Source: Ammoniphilus sp. YIM 78166
GTDB lineage: Bacteria > Bacillota > Bacilli > Aneurinibacillales > RAOX-1
NCBI RefSeq assembly: GCF_004522215.1
Contig: NZ_SDLR01000016.1
Location: 1-56,126, forward strand
DNA: 56,126 nt
Direction: 5' to 3'
Of this stretch, positions 42,595 to 52,285 are shown in pieces. The notes under the pieces were generated by a model that ran no database searches, was not told where the DNA came from, and worked only from the letters and a program-made list of their open reading frames with translations. Positions within the stretch are counted from its first letter, which is position 1; each line of letters begins with the position of its first letter. A program made the translations under genes and the position numbers.

Positions 42595-44131
42595 CCCCCT
42601 TCGGATCAATGACCAGTGCCTTGGCTCCAGACAATACACTTAAATAAGTGATCAGGTTGGATGAAAAAGATTTCCCACCGCCTAGGGATCCTAAAAAACA
42701 AGCGGAAAGGGCATTGGTTTTAGTCCCCCGTATGCCTTGAGCCGCCCGATTAGGTGTGATGTAAACTGGCTGATTCAAAATCCCGGTAAACCCAATATAA
42801 AACCCCTGTCCGTCTCCAATTTGTTTGGTGGCCCCAAACATACCTCCCGCCAAGGTTCCCGGTTCCATGTAATGAATGTAATCGTCAATAAACCGTTTTG
42901 ATCCCGGAAGAAATTCATTGAACGCCAACCACTGGTCACCGTAAGGCTGCTCCACCTGAATCATCATGTCATGGAATAGATCTTTGACAATATCCGTCCG
43001 GCGCTTACATTCATCCTCGGTAGGAGCCGAAACGCATAATACGATTGATGTTAGAAGTAGCGGCATCCGTGTCCGCTGTAAATGAGCCTCTAATTCGTGA
43101 GACTCGGCCCGCCCTTCCAGAACGGTCAAGCTCGTATCATGATCCGTCTCCTGGGCATGCCGGTCCTGGTCTTTCAGCTCCATTTGTTTATTGCGAACGG
43201 CAACCAAGGCTTTACGATTTTCCATCGTTTCCGTTCGGATCGAGACTTCCACAGGAAAGTCCAAGCTTTGTATGGCATATAACCATTCATCACCGGGATG
43301 GATCATTTCATAAGGCACGTTGGAGATCGTCAAGAAAGCGACATGACCCTCCCGGTCTTCCCCATCCAAGACTTGTTTGATTTTCAGGCTTCGCCCAGGG
43401 CTCTCATCGATTAAACCTTCCGTTAGCCGTAAGAGATCGCGATAAACAGGACGGCGAACTTGGATATCCCCATCCTCAAATTCTTTTACATGGACGGTAT
43501 AAGCCGGGCTCCATTGATGCAAAACCGGGGCTTTTCCCATCCCACGATACCAATTTCGACGGATCATCCATTGAATCGTCTCTTCGTCCACCGGTTCGCC
43601 ATACAATCGGTTTGAGATTTTTGTAAAAACACGTTTTTCATTTTTCCGATGACGTTGAATGTCTTCTTCCAGGATGTCCGGCCCTTCGATCCCCGCGCTT
43701 TCATGAACGGTATGGAAAAAGTCCTTGAACGCTTCCTTGATTTCACGAAAGAGATTAAACCTATCCTTCTCTGGCTTCGGCAATTTGACCCCCAAGTAAA
43801 ATCGGTATTCTGTCCCTTCATGGCCGTGCCGTTGTTCCAACACGGAAACGGAATCTTCTGCATGCTGAATGGCGGCATCCACGACGGGACCGGACAAAGT
43901 CTCCTTAAATCGGTCATGCTTTTCCCGGATACTCTGAAAATCCGGGAGAATAAGCAAGTGCAGATCCGCGTTGATCTGCCAGAAAAAACTTTCTAAACGG
44001 CGAAATTCCAGATCCTTTTCTTCATCAGATAAAAAATCATAGTTGTATCCGGGGATCTCATAATACACCCATTCCTCATCTTGCGAAAACACCAGATTCC
44101 CCTCGTAGTATCGTATAGGAAATTCAATCAT
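42595..44131 (-). CDS. virB4: VirB4-like conjugation ATPase, exon 1
   Basis: ATG 44131 follows AGGAGGT by 7 nt; the frame before it lacks such a site. The N-terminal VirB4 domain leads to GTKTNALSACFLGSLGGGKSFSSNLIT, the Walker A motif (GSLGGGKS), and VIDPKG at the intron boundary. It powers the type IV secretion channel. It overlaps the TcpE-like gene upstream by 8 bp. Equivalent to TcpF of Clostridium plasmid pCW3 by position. Confidence 0.92.
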
Positions 44132-44531
44132 GGGATTGACCTCCTTCCGTAACACTCAACTTCCGGTATCCGACTAAGGAACAGTATCGATAAGGATTTT
44201 TTGGACGAGACATTTCCTTGTACCGATTATGTTCATGCGGGGATAGCTGAAAAGCGATCCAACGTAGAATGAACCGGTGCGGAGCTTTCCCATCCAACAA
44301 CTGTTTCGTGAAAAACCACGAGATAAATCCTGGGATGACGAGATATTCCACCAACGGTAAACCAATAAAACTGAAGGGTGGAAATTGATCCAATCCCCAC
44401 ATCAAGCCAACACCGCCAATAAAAAATCCGATCTGTCGATAACTAATAGGCATCGGAAACGCGATATCCTGTATTCCGTATAACATCTTTGGGACTTTCC
44501 AAACACTCGTATAGGTGCGCATTCGTCGCAT
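44124..44531 (-). CDS. tcpE: TcpE-like membrane protein
   Basis: 135 aa from ATG 44531 (GGAGGGG 7 nt upstream). RTYTSVWKVPKMLYGIQDIAFPMPISYRQIGFFIGG is typical of the TcpE family start; two membrane helices and FILRWIAFQLSPHEHNRYK follow. TcpE is an essential small membrane part of Gram-positive transfer systems. Confidence 0.75.
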   Translation of the reverse strand: MRRMRTYTSVWKVPKMLYGIQDIAFPMPISYRQIGFFIGGVGLMWGLDQFPPFSFIGLPLVEYLVIPGFISWFFTKQLLDGKAPHRFILRWIAFQLSPHEHNRYKEMSRPKNPYRYCSLVGYRKLSVTEGGQSHD

Positions 44532-44562
44532 CAAGCTCCCCTCCACTTCCGTGTTTTCTTCC

Positions 44563-44784
44563 TCATGCCCCGAATACCTTATCAAATACCGATTTCCCTA
44601 GGGTTTTTATGGATTCCGGGAAGAAGACAAACACCGAGACCATCAAGGCAAAGACAAAAAAACCAATAAATTTGCTAAATTCTCGTCGGATCAGATACAC
44701 AATGGCTAAAGCCCCTAAAACCACCATAAACACCGCACCAATCTGCACCGAAAACCAGTTTTGAATGTTTTCTCCAAAGTTCAT
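44563..44784 (-). CDS. tcpD: TcpD-like small membrane protein
   Basis: 73 aa with two hydrophobic helices (IGAVFMVVLGALAIVYLI and FIGFFVFALMVSVFVFF), the usual TcpD size and position between tcpC and tcpE. Part of the transfer channel by homology of arrangement. Confidence 0.7.
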   Translation of the reverse strand: MNFGENIQNWFSVQIGAVFMVVLGALAIVYLIRREFSKFIGFFVFALMVSVFVFFPESIKTLGKSVFDKVFGA

Positions 44785-44799
44785 ATCCCTCTTGCCTCC

Positions 44800-45696
44800 C
44801 TATTCCTCATGTTTTAAATCCATCACAAACCAGCGTTCCTTCTCTTTTTGGAGCTTCAACACAAAAGGAGTATGGAATTTCGTTTTCATGCCTTTTTCGG
44901 CAAACGTCACTTGAGTATGGATTTCATATACATCACTCTGTTTGGTTGGATAAACCTCCACCTTTTTCACGGTCACGAAATCTAACGTCCCATGTAATCC
45001 TTCAATCGTATTGATTTTACTGAAATAGGTAATTTCTTCTGGCTTTCCTGTGGCATAGACTTTGAAAAAGCTGTCTAAAAAATTGGAGATGGCAGTCGTG
45101 AGGGTGGAATCGTGGATGATGTCCGCCGATGCTTTTTCTGGCTCCGGTTGGATCTCCGGCTTCTTGGGTGTCGGGACAAAATAGGGAATATCATAGACAA
45201 CAAAGGATTTTCCATCAGATGTTATCGGAACCACAAAGTATTTGATTTTGTAAGCCGGTTGGTTGTTTTCGGTCAAGGTATATTGGACGCGTAAAGTCAC
45301 TTTCGCCTGGTTAGGACCGGTTTCTTCGATATCCCATACTTGGCTTTTCATCAGCTTAGAGCTGGAATCCAACCCCTCAATACCTAACCCAGCTTGAGGA
45401 TCGATGCCTTCCATCAGATATGGGGCTAATCGCTTCTTACGCTCTTCAAGCACTTTAGGGTCCTTATTCCATAGAAAATACTCATAAGCTAAATTATTAG
45501 CAAAACTACCCACACCGGGTCCTGTGGCGGGATTCATCGGCTTTTGCTCCTGCACTTGGGCTTGAACCGGGGTGGGTGAAGTAGGACGAATGAGAGCAAA
45601 CGTAGATGCGATTACGACATACCCGGTCATCGTCCAAAACACTATTTTCACTATGCGCTTTCGTAATACCGTTCTAGGGTATTTGCGTTTTTCCAT
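44800..45696 (-). CDS. tcpC: TcpC-like (VirB8-fold) transfer protein
   Basis: 298 aa from ATG 45696, with GAGGTG upstream. One membrane helix (IVKIVFWTMTGYVVIASTFALI) and a long outside part with two NTF2/VirB8-like halves (first YTLTENNQPAYKIKYFVVPI; second QVTFAEKGMKTKFHTPFVLKLQKEKERWFVMDL). TcpC anchors the transfer complex. Confidence 0.8.
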   Translation of the reverse strand: MEKRKYPRTVLRKRIVKIVFWTMTGYVVIASTFALIRPTSPTPVQAQVQEQKPMNPATGPGVGSFANNLAYEYFLWNKDPKVLEERKKRLAPYLMEGIDPQAGLGIEGLDSSSKLMKSQVWDIEETGPNQAKVTLRVQYTLTENNQPAYKIKYFVVPITSDGKSFVVYDIPYFVPTPKKPEIQPEPEKASADIIHDSTLTTAISNFLDSFFKVYATGKPEEITYFSKINTIEGLHGTLDFVTVKKVEVYPTKQSDVYEIHTQVTFAEKGMKTKFHTPFVLKLQKEKERWFVMDLKHEE

Positions 45697-45711
45697 GCTA
45701 GTCACCTCCAC

Positions 45712-46044
45712 TCATTTCATCCATTCCTTCATGGCTTCTCTTTTCTTTTCTTTACGATCCATTTCTTCAATCAAGGCCCAGACAGCGGCGATAATCAGTA
45801 CGGCAACTCCTAATGTCGGCCAGATCCCATAGGTTACGTAGAAGGGATGGGTGAACCCCCACAGTTCATCGACGGCTTTTTGAAACGGTTCATATCGCGA
45901 GTAAGCAAAGATCCCCGTTCCCATAAACACCCCAAAAACAACAAGCACCCACATGACGTTCACCAACAATCTTTGGACCCATCCCGGCATACCTCCACTA
46001 CGGCCGGAAACGCCCGATTCTTTTCTTTTCACGTCATACCCCAT
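45712..46044 (-). CDS. Two-helix membrane protein of the transfer operon
   Basis: 110 aa: helices at ~28-48 (VMWVLVVFGVFMGTGIFAYS) and ~77-92 (TLGVAVLIIAAVWALI), with a basic C-terminus (DRKEKKREAMKEWMK). Lies between the replication-relaxation gene and tcpC, 15 bp before the latter's start. Role unknown. Confidence 0.65.
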   Translation of the reverse strand: MGYDVKRKESGVSGRSGGMPGWVQRLLVNVMWVLVVFGVFMGTGIFAYSRYEPFQKAVDELWGFTHPFYVTYGIWPTLGVAVLIIAAVWALIEEMDRKEKKREAMKEWMK

Positions 46045-46061
46045 CTCAAGACCTCCTTTCC

Positions 46062-46910
46062 TTATTGCACGCGGTTGGCAATCATATATAACCGCTGTGG
46101 ATCACTTGAATTCTTGGCTTTCCAAACGGAACCATACGGGTTGTCCAAAACCTCTTCATAAGTGCTATACATCACCTCGTTCAGATGAGACGTATCGACC
46201 TCTTTCGTATGACTGATCAGACGATCCCGCTCGTTCGGTTTATCTGAAACAAACAAAACACGAACAGCATTAATCGGAACATAAACCGCTCGATGCTTGG
46301 CATATGCCGCTAGCTTGCCATACTCGTTGTAGCGAACCAGTTTTTCCTTCGAAACTTCCGGCTTTTGACGACTGCGCTCCATCTCTAAAAAATAAAGAAA
46401 ATGAAATTCCTTATCTTGATTCACCCGGCGAAACAAAAACGCGCCATCTGGGCGTATCACGTTCTTTTTCTCGTTTCCATACTGAAGAAAACCTTCTCTC
46501 TCAGAAATAAATTCCATGAACTCTAAACCGTCCGAAGGGGCAGCTAACCGGAAAGCTCCCGTCAGGTGAGCAACACGAAGGGAATGATGAATAAACGTAG
46601 GGGTACGCTGTGTCCATCGGCTGTCCCAATTGGCTTCCCCTAAAATCTCGCGGACTTCTTCCACTCCCTTGGTATCCAACGATAAAATAGCCTGTTGTCC
46701 CCCTTTCCCGGACTCTTTGGAAGCGGCCACCATCTTGATATAGCCTTCATTCACCAACGCCTTCACATCTCGATAAACATAATTTTTTTGAAAGGGACGG
46801 CCATCTTCATGCACGTATAAATACTTCATTAGAAAAGCGTAATCCAAAAAGACAAAATGATACAAATCAATGAGTAACTGTTCTTCCCGCGGTCCTATCG
46901 GTTTGGCCAT
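46062..46910 (-). CDS. Replication-relaxation family protein
   Basis: 282 aa. The N-terminus (REEQLLIDLYHFVFLDYAFLMKYLYVHEDGRPFQKNYVYRDVKALVNEGYI) is a winged helix, followed by the Replic_Relax-type region (THHSLRVAHLTGAF-like FIHHSLRVAHLTGAF, RPDGAFLF, EMERSRQKPEVSKEKLVRY). The family is found next to plasmid coupling proteins and is thought to help origin processing. No classical relaxase is visible in the window, so it may act at oriT. Confidence 0.75.
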   Translation of the reverse strand: MAKPIGPREEQLLIDLYHFVFLDYAFLMKYLYVHEDGRPFQKNYVYRDVKALVNEGYIKMVAASKESGKGGQQAILSLDTKGVEEVREILGEANWDSRWTQRTPTFIHHSLRVAHLTGAFRLAAPSDGLEFMEFISEREGFLQYGNEKKNVIRPDGAFLFRRVNQDKEFHFLYFLEMERSRQKPEVSKEKLVRYNEYGKLAAYAKHRAVYVPINAVRVLFVSDKPNERDRLISHTKEVDTSHLNEVMYSTYEEVLDNPYGSVWKAKNSSDPQRLYMIANRVQ

Positions 46911-46925
46911 GTCATTCCCCCTTTC

Positions 46926-49379
46926 TTAAAAAAATCCATCATCATCCTTACTGGTCGATACCGTAGTAACCGGTATCAAAGATTCTTGTTTTTCCTCTAC
47001 GGGAGGATCAACAATCGGATCGTCTCCTGGATCGTCTCCTGGAGCTTCCGAAAATCCTTGTGAATCCTGTTCTTTTTTCCGGGCTAATGCTTCTTGCTGG
47101 ACTCGGCGCTTGTCCATTTCCTTCCGAATGGCTTCCTCCTCCGCTGTTTTGGCTTCCGCTAAGGAACGTTGAATGATCGTTTCCATGGCATCCCCGAATT
47201 TGGCTTGACCAGGCGGTTTCATCCGAACTAAAAAGGGCGACGTCCGTTCATCCCCTACTTGCATGCGAACATAGGCATGATACGGTTCGATCGAAAGAAA
47301 ATCTTGCTCGGTTAATAAATCGGAATGCATGGCTTCCTGTACTTGCCTAGCGTCAGCTGGATTCCCCAACCGAAAGGAGATGAATGTTCCAAAGTTTCGG
47401 AAAATCGCATCGCTAATGTCAGGGGGAACCTGACCTCTCAATCCCTGCATGCCAAGCACAATGGAGACTTTGAATTTACGCAGCTCCGAAGCAAAGGACT
47501 CGATCGCATCGGCCGAATGTTCCATAAATGTCGGTGCTTCATCAACGAAAATCATATGATATGGTAATTGAGAACGATCTGTAGTATCCGATCGGCTTTT
47601 TCCTGCCAGCTCCGCGAACGTAAGACACAAGGACCCTACCATCTTCTTTTCGTCATTCGTTAGGCCGCTTAAATCTACCAGGTTGATCTGCCCTTCATCC
47701 ATGCTTTTCCGCCACGGAATCCCGTTTGTACACGCCCCGAGCATCGGCCCAAGGGTTCCGGATAACGTCATTTTTCGTAGTTTGTTTAGGGTAGAATTGG
47801 TTTTTTGCTGATGATCCCGTTCACTCAGTTCATCCAAATGGGTAAAATAACGTCGTAAAACCGATTCAGACGGATCATCTGGATTTAACCGATCCACCAC
47901 CGTTTTCCGGTACACTGGATCTTCCAACAACCGTTGTAAGTTAGATAGACTAGCCTCCCCGACCCGTTGTAGAGCAATCCCTCCATTTAGGAAATTATCA
48001 TCGATGTTTGGGCCCCAAAAGTCCTTCCACGTGCGCTTTAGGACATCTGCCACGTTCTGTGCGATTTTATCCTCCGTAGCATGAAAATCAATATCGTACA
48101 CATTAAAGGGAAACTCCCCCTCCGAAAACTTCACATATCGCACCAAATATTGTTTATCTGGAGGAATTCGGGCGGCAATATCTTTACAAAGATCGCCATG
48201 TGGATCAATCACCGTAAATCCAATACGCTGCTCTTCCGTCCAAAGATGGACAATATCCTCACCCAAGTTATAAAGAGCGGTAGATTTTCCCATCCCGGAA
48301 GACCCGATGATGGCTGCATGATAACGCAAAGTCTCCAAATCAAGCGGGACATCCGTTTCCTCCCCGTGATAAATATGTTTACCAAGTGTAACCGAAAGGG
48401 GCTTCCGATCCTCCAAAACCTGCTTCACTTCTCGGGGCAAAGGGGTTCGACGCATTTTGATTCGTTGCAGCTTGTTTTGGGTGACTCTCCCGGAAGGAAG
48501 CCGCATCATTGCCGCCATCTCTTCCGAACCTAAAATCACATAGCGTTTCATTCGCTCCATGGAATAAATCCGGTGCTTAAACTCGTATCGAAAGACCGGA
48601 CGGATCGTCCGAAACCACCACCACTCTCGCCCTTTTAAACCATTCAATCGACCGGATGAAAAAGTACCCAAAGAAGTACCACAAGCTTTCGCTAACTGCT
48701 TGGCTTCTTTTTCCGTATCAGCAAAAGCCACGGCCTTGATCGACAATCGGGATAATTGACGCGTCTTTTTCCCTTGAATAGCGGAAACATAGAGCTTGTT
48801 GTCTTCCTCTAAAGATGGATCATCTTCTAATTCCCGTTCAAACTGACGTAAGATCCCGCGAAAATCCCTTTCCGTTTGATACGCCGGCTGAACCAAAAAC
48901 TGCAGGCGTATTTCTTGCCTCCCTTTCAACGTAGAAAGAAACTCTATGATTTCTGATTGGGTATCTACCACTTCGTTATGATAGGTTTTAATCGGTACCG
49001 TCCAGTGAGATTCCGTAAGCAGCTTCATCCCTGCATGAGGACGACTAAAATCTACATCCGAAGGAGCATAATCAAAAATTTCAATCTCCGGCTGCTCTGA
49101 GTAAAACTTGGTCTTAAAGGCACGCTCAATCTCCGAATCCGGTACCCATACCACATAACGAATAGCTTCGGCCGTCGCGTGGATCTCCCAGCTCACCCAA
49201 GGTTGATAAATGATCCGACGATACCACGGTCGCTGTAAAGAGATCAATAAGTTCGCCCAAGCAGTCTCATCCTTGAAATACAAAATTTTCGCATCTAGGG
49301 TGTTTCTCAACTCCAAATACTTTCCAGGACTCGGAATCAAAAACCGCAACAAATGATACCGCACATCCTCTTCCTCCAT
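46926..49379 (-). CDS. Type IV coupling protein-like ATPase (HerA/TraD type)
   Basis: 817 aa. N-terminal ~330 residues are a family-specific domain. The ATPase core has Walker A (IIGSSGMGKSTALYNL near residue 340), IDPHGDL, and Walker B (MIFVDEAPTFM). The C-terminus is charged and Pro-rich. It would couple plasmid DNA to the secretion channel. First gene of the transfer operon; an upstream in-frame TAA fixes the ATG. Its ribosome site is weak. Confidence 0.85.
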   Translation of the reverse strand: MEEEDVRYHLLRFLIPSPGKYLELRNTLDAKILYFKDETAWANLLISLQRPWYRRIIYQPWVSWEIHATAEAIRYVVWVPDSEIERAFKTKFYSEQPEIEIFDYAPSDVDFSRPHAGMKLLTESHWTVPIKTYHNEVVDTQSEIIEFLSTLKGRQEIRLQFLVQPAYQTERDFRGILRQFERELEDDPSLEEDNKLYVSAIQGKKTRQLSRLSIKAVAFADTEKEAKQLAKACGTSLGTFSSGRLNGLKGREWWWFRTIRPVFRYEFKHRIYSMERMKRYVILGSEEMAAMMRLPSGRVTQNKLQRIKMRRTPLPREVKQVLEDRKPLSVTLGKHIYHGEETDVPLDLETLRYHAAIIGSSGMGKSTALYNLGEDIVHLWTEEQRIGFTVIDPHGDLCKDIAARIPPDKQYLVRYVKFSEGEFPFNVYDIDFHATEDKIAQNVADVLKRTWKDFWGPNIDDNFLNGGIALQRVGEASLSNLQRLLEDPVYRKTVVDRLNPDDPSESVLRRYFTHLDELSERDHQQKTNSTLNKLRKMTLSGTLGPMLGACTNGIPWRKSMDEGQINLVDLSGLTNDEKKMVGSLCLTFAELAGKSRSDTTDRSQLPYHMIFVDEAPTFMEHSADAIESFASELRKFKVSIVLGMQGLRGQVPPDISDAIFRNFGTFISFRLGNPADARQVQEAMHSDLLTEQDFLSIEPYHAYVRMQVGDERTSPFLVRMKPPGQAKFGDAMETIIQRSLAEAKTAEEEAIRKEMDKRRVQQEALARKKEQDSQGFSEAPGDDPGDDPIVDPPVEEKQESLIPVTTVSTSKDDDGFF

Positions 49380-49575
49380 TCCATAGCCAGCTTACTTATC
49401 CAACATCCTTTTCAAATCTACCCTCGCTCTGCCCCCCCATACACCTTCCAACTCTTCGAATTTACCCTCACTCTCTCATCCTTAAATCTACTCTCACCTC
49501 TTTTCTATTTCTCCCCTCCCTTACCCCCCACACTCACACACCCCATAACCTACTCACTTACTAACAAACAAAAAA
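49380..49575 (-). promoter_or_regulatory. Extreme G-poor leader of the transfer operon
   Basis: About 190 bp whose plus strand has only a handful of G bases (long C/T/A runs such as CTCCCCTCCCTTACCCCCCA). The minus-strand transcript leader is therefore nearly free of C and cannot fold. No ORF is convincing. It may be a protein-binding or untranslated region. Confidence 0.5.
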
Positions 49576-49630
49576 TAAATACTAACTAACTTAGTCTGTT
49601 GTTTAGATCGTAGGTCGATTATGTAACTAA

Positions 49631-49691
49631 GGTCCTGCACCAAAGGGTCACGGAAAACGTCCCACCTGCCGTGACCCTTTGGTGCAGGACC
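49631..49691. repeat. Perfect 23-bp inverted repeat
   Basis: GGTCCTGCACCAAAGGGTCA (continuing CGG, 49631-49653) is matched perfectly by its complement at 49669-49691, with a 15-base loop. There is no T-run on either strand, so it is not an ordinary terminator. Position upstream of the coupling-protein gene suits an oriT or other DNA-structure signal. An ORF through it (49554-49739) looks accidental. Confidence 0.8.
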
Positions 49692-50136
49692 GGCTCTACC
49701 TTCCCCTCCATCTTCAAGTGCAGTTAAATGTGATATCATAAGTCACAAAATACAAAAGAATCAATCATCTATTAAACTATACGTTTAGCTACACTCATTT
49801 AAGGGGGTTAAAATACCAATATAGGTAAATTTATCCTTTTAAATCATATTGTTTTTGGTTATTCAGTTGGTTAATGAAAAATAAAATAGATATAAAATGT
49901 CATAGTGATTTAATTTAAAATAAAAATTCAATTATTAAATGCCATTTTTAAAAACCATTAGGATGATGATCGAGCTAGTTTTAATCCAAGTGTGGCAAAG
50001 GTTCTTGAGTTTGTCATGAAAGAATCCATAGGGCCTAAAATAGAATGCACAAGCACGTTTCTAGTAATCACTTCGATAATTCTATAATCCACAATTGTAT
50101 ATTTTAATTTCCACAGATTTTAGGGGGAAAAGGACA
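49692..50136. other. AT-rich non-coding stretch
   Basis: No gene or repeat that I can support. It should carry the promoter of the transfer operon; a candidate region is around 49740-49800 on the minus strand. Confidence 0.3.
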
Positions 50137-50177
50137 TAAAAAAAGTGAAGAAAACATGATTTTCATGTCTTCTTCAC
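50137..50177 (-). terminator. Terminator of the putative rep gene
   Basis: Imperfect 15-bp stem GTGAAGAAAACATGA (50145-50159) / TCATGTCTTCTTCAC (50163-50177). On the minus strand it is followed by TTTTTTT. A second hairpin (GACCGTTCACT/AGTGACGGTC, 50249-50285) adjoins the rep stop. Confidence 0.8.
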
Positions 50178-50285
50178 GGTGAAATTCAACCGATAAGCTT
50201 TGAAATCGAATAGAAGGGATGAGTAATTGTTTTTTGGCAGCACCAATAGACCGTTCACTAGATCATTTTTAAAAAAGTGACGGTC

Positions 50286-51332
50286 TTACACGTTTTCCAA
50301 CCAATTATAAAAGACAAAGGGGATGTTCTCCTCGCAAGGGGGATCTATCTTAGATTTGATCTTCTGAATCGCCTGGGTTATAATCTGCTTTTGTTTTTCA
50401 AAACGTTTGATCCATAGGGATGCGCCGGAAACAAGCGTATCTTCCATGGTTTGAATGGCTTTTGTCACATAGAAGACCTGTTTGTGTAAGGTGGGCAGTA
50501 TCTTTTGCTCTAAGTCTACCAAAATGGATCGAAGGTATTTTCCTATTTCCCCTTGCATATCCAATTCATATAGCTTGTGCACGGAAAGAAGTTTCTTCAG
50601 CGCATGGGTAAATAACTCCAAGCCTACGGATTGTAGGGAAGAAAGATAATGCTTCTTTAATTTTAAGATGTCTTCACGGGATGTAGCGGACACCAGCTCG
50701 TCCACACCATGATCCAAAAGAATTTCCTGAAGAAGCTTTTGTTCTCCTTCATTGGCCAAAGCTTCTTGATAGGCATACTGATCCTGTAGACCAGTAACTC
50801 GTACCATTTCTCTATTCTTTTCAGTTACAATTTCTAGTTTAAGAAATTGCTGCACCTCATCAAGGACTAAGTAAATAGGTTCCCGATAATAAAGGTTCAG
50901 TACTCCGTTTCTTTCCTCTTTTGAATGATATAAAGTAGACAGATCACGCTTTAACGGTCTGCCGGTATGAACCCCGGCCCAAAGGGTATACAGAACAAAC
51001 CGTTGGCCGTGTACACTCATGGAGCGGAATTCAGCAGATTCTAGGAATGGATAATGCTTAATATATCCCTGGGAGAACTCATCTACCTTTTTGTTGAGAT
51101 AGAGTCGATCCCCTTCTAAACGCAGCATGTCATCTTGAATCCCTTTTTTGATGAACTTGCGTATGGATTGGTTATCACAACGAAGCTTCTCGGCCATTTC
51201 AGAAAGGGTGAGCGGAATGAACCCATCCCAACAGACATAGCGAGATAGCAAGAAATTAAATTGCATTCTTAAGGAACTAAAGGATTTGGTCATATTAGGA
51301 TTACATAAGTCACGATGGATCATTCTACTCAC
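50286..51332 (-). CDS. Putative winged-helix replication initiator
   Basis: 348 aa. The N-terminus (LRMQFNFLLSRYVCWDGFIPLTLSEMAEKLRCDNQSIRKFIKKGIQDDMLRLEGDRLYLNK) is a winged helix-turn-helix with a wing. A long helical region follows (residues ~200-340). GGGAGGTGAG lies upstream. A lone gene between the transfer and tub regions, with a structured non-coding leader, would fit a Rep. No exact family match is visible, so it could be another DNA-binding protein. Confidence 0.45.
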   Translation of the reverse strand: MSRMIHRDLCNPNMTKSFSSLRMQFNFLLSRYVCWDGFIPLTLSEMAEKLRCDNQSIRKFIKKGIQDDMLRLEGDRLYLNKKVDEFSQGYIKHYPFLESAEFRSMSVHGQRFVLYTLWAGVHTGRPLKRDLSTLYHSKEERNGVLNLYYREPIYLVLDEVQQFLKLEIVTEKNREMVRVTGLQDQYAYQEALANEGEQKLLQEILLDHGVDELVSATSREDILKLKKHYLSSLQSVGLELFTHALKKLLSVHKLYELDMQGEIGKYLRSILVDLEQKILPTLHKQVFYVTKAIQTMEDTLVSGASLWIKRFEKQKQIITQAIQKIKSKIDPPCEENIPFVFYNWLENV

Positions 51333-51531
51333 CTCCCGAAAATAAAAGTAAATATATCAGTAGTAATTATTGATAATAGTTAGGATTAAAAGTATAATTA
51401 TCTAAAGAAGGCAATATTTAAGACGACCCCAGGTTTTCATTTTTTGAAAACAGGGCTTGTAGTTTTTATTTATTGTGATGAGATTAACGGCCACCAACCA
51501 AAATCTCAAATTAAAACTTAATGCTCGAGTC

Positions 51532-51596
51532 AAGTGTTACCAGCACTTCACTCAAACGATTATCTCCAAGTTACCAGCTTGGAGATTTATTCTTTT
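51532..51596 (+). ncRNA. Paired hairpins with identical loops
   Basis: Hairpin 1 AAGTG-TTACCAG-CACTT (51532-51548) and hairpin 2 TCTCCAAG-TTACCAG-CTTGGAGA (51563-51585) have different stems but the same 7-nt loop. The second is followed by TTTATTCTTTT, a plus-strand terminator. Lies upstream of the putative rep on the other strand, so a small regulatory RNA is possible. Confidence 0.5.
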
Positions 51597-51824
51597 ATAA
51601 AAAATAAAAAAACGTCTATCGAAAATCGACACACGTAAGGAAATAAAGGATGATTATACACTTGTCCCGTAAAAGGACACATGGGTATACCATGCCTCTT
51701 CCTTATGCGCTAATTAAACTATACAATACTTAAGAAAATTTATCCAGATGTATTTTAAAAATCACTAGTCAAAATTTGAAATTAATGCTATGATATAGAT
51801 AACTTAATATGCCTTGTGCGCTGC

Positions 51825-51856
51825 GAAAACCACTCCTTCGGGAGTGGTTTTTTGCA
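51825..51856 (+). terminator. Strong terminator, possible small RNA end
   Basis: AAAACCACTCC-TTCG-GGAGTGGTTTTTT: UUCG-capped stem plus U-run. No gene precedes it on the plus strand. A TATGAT at 51789-51794 could be the -10 of a short RNA. Confidence 0.75.
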
Positions 51857-52088
51857 TTGATAAAACTGCATTATCTTGTCCATATCGGGATATAAGGAAC
51901 AGATACAATCTATACGATCCTTCTCTAAGGGTCTTAATTTAATAGATTCATCAATGGCATTGATGCTGCCTGTCCACCGGAGTCTAAAGTATTTTCATCC
52001 ATGGAGCAGGAAAAATAAAAGCAGGCTTTCACTCGCAATCAATTTTCAGTTACAGTTGTGCTTAAGACTGTCTTATAACGCTTAATGA

Positions 52089-52255
52089 GTCTTTATACAG
52101 CATAATACATCCTGAATGACAACAATCATCGTCTGTTTTTCATTGGAAAAGTAAATGCGGGCTTTCGCCCGCAAAAAAATTCATTATCTACATTTTACCT
52201 ATTTATGATTAGTTGAATTATATCGTTTAATTGTCTTTATACAGTATAATGCATC
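52089..52255. repeat. Direct repeat pair flanking a hairpin, after tubZ
   Basis: GTCTTTATACAGCATAATAC (52089) recurs as GTCTTTATACAGTATAATGC (52233), about 20 of 23 bases matching. Between them a GC hairpin GCGGGC/GCCCGC (52157-52162, 52167-52172) may end the tubRZ transcript. The rest of 51857-52285 has no supported gene. Confidence 0.5.
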
Positions 52256-52285
52256 ATAAAGCGTAACTCCTGTGTAAATTCAACT

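Noticed and set aside
49554..49739. 61-codon minus-strand ORF across the 23-bp inverted repeat
   Set aside because: Its sequence mirrors the hairpin and it has no clear domain.
51876..52085. 69-codon plus-strand ORF
   Set aside because: No ribosome site and no family; it lies in a repeat-rich non-coding stretch.
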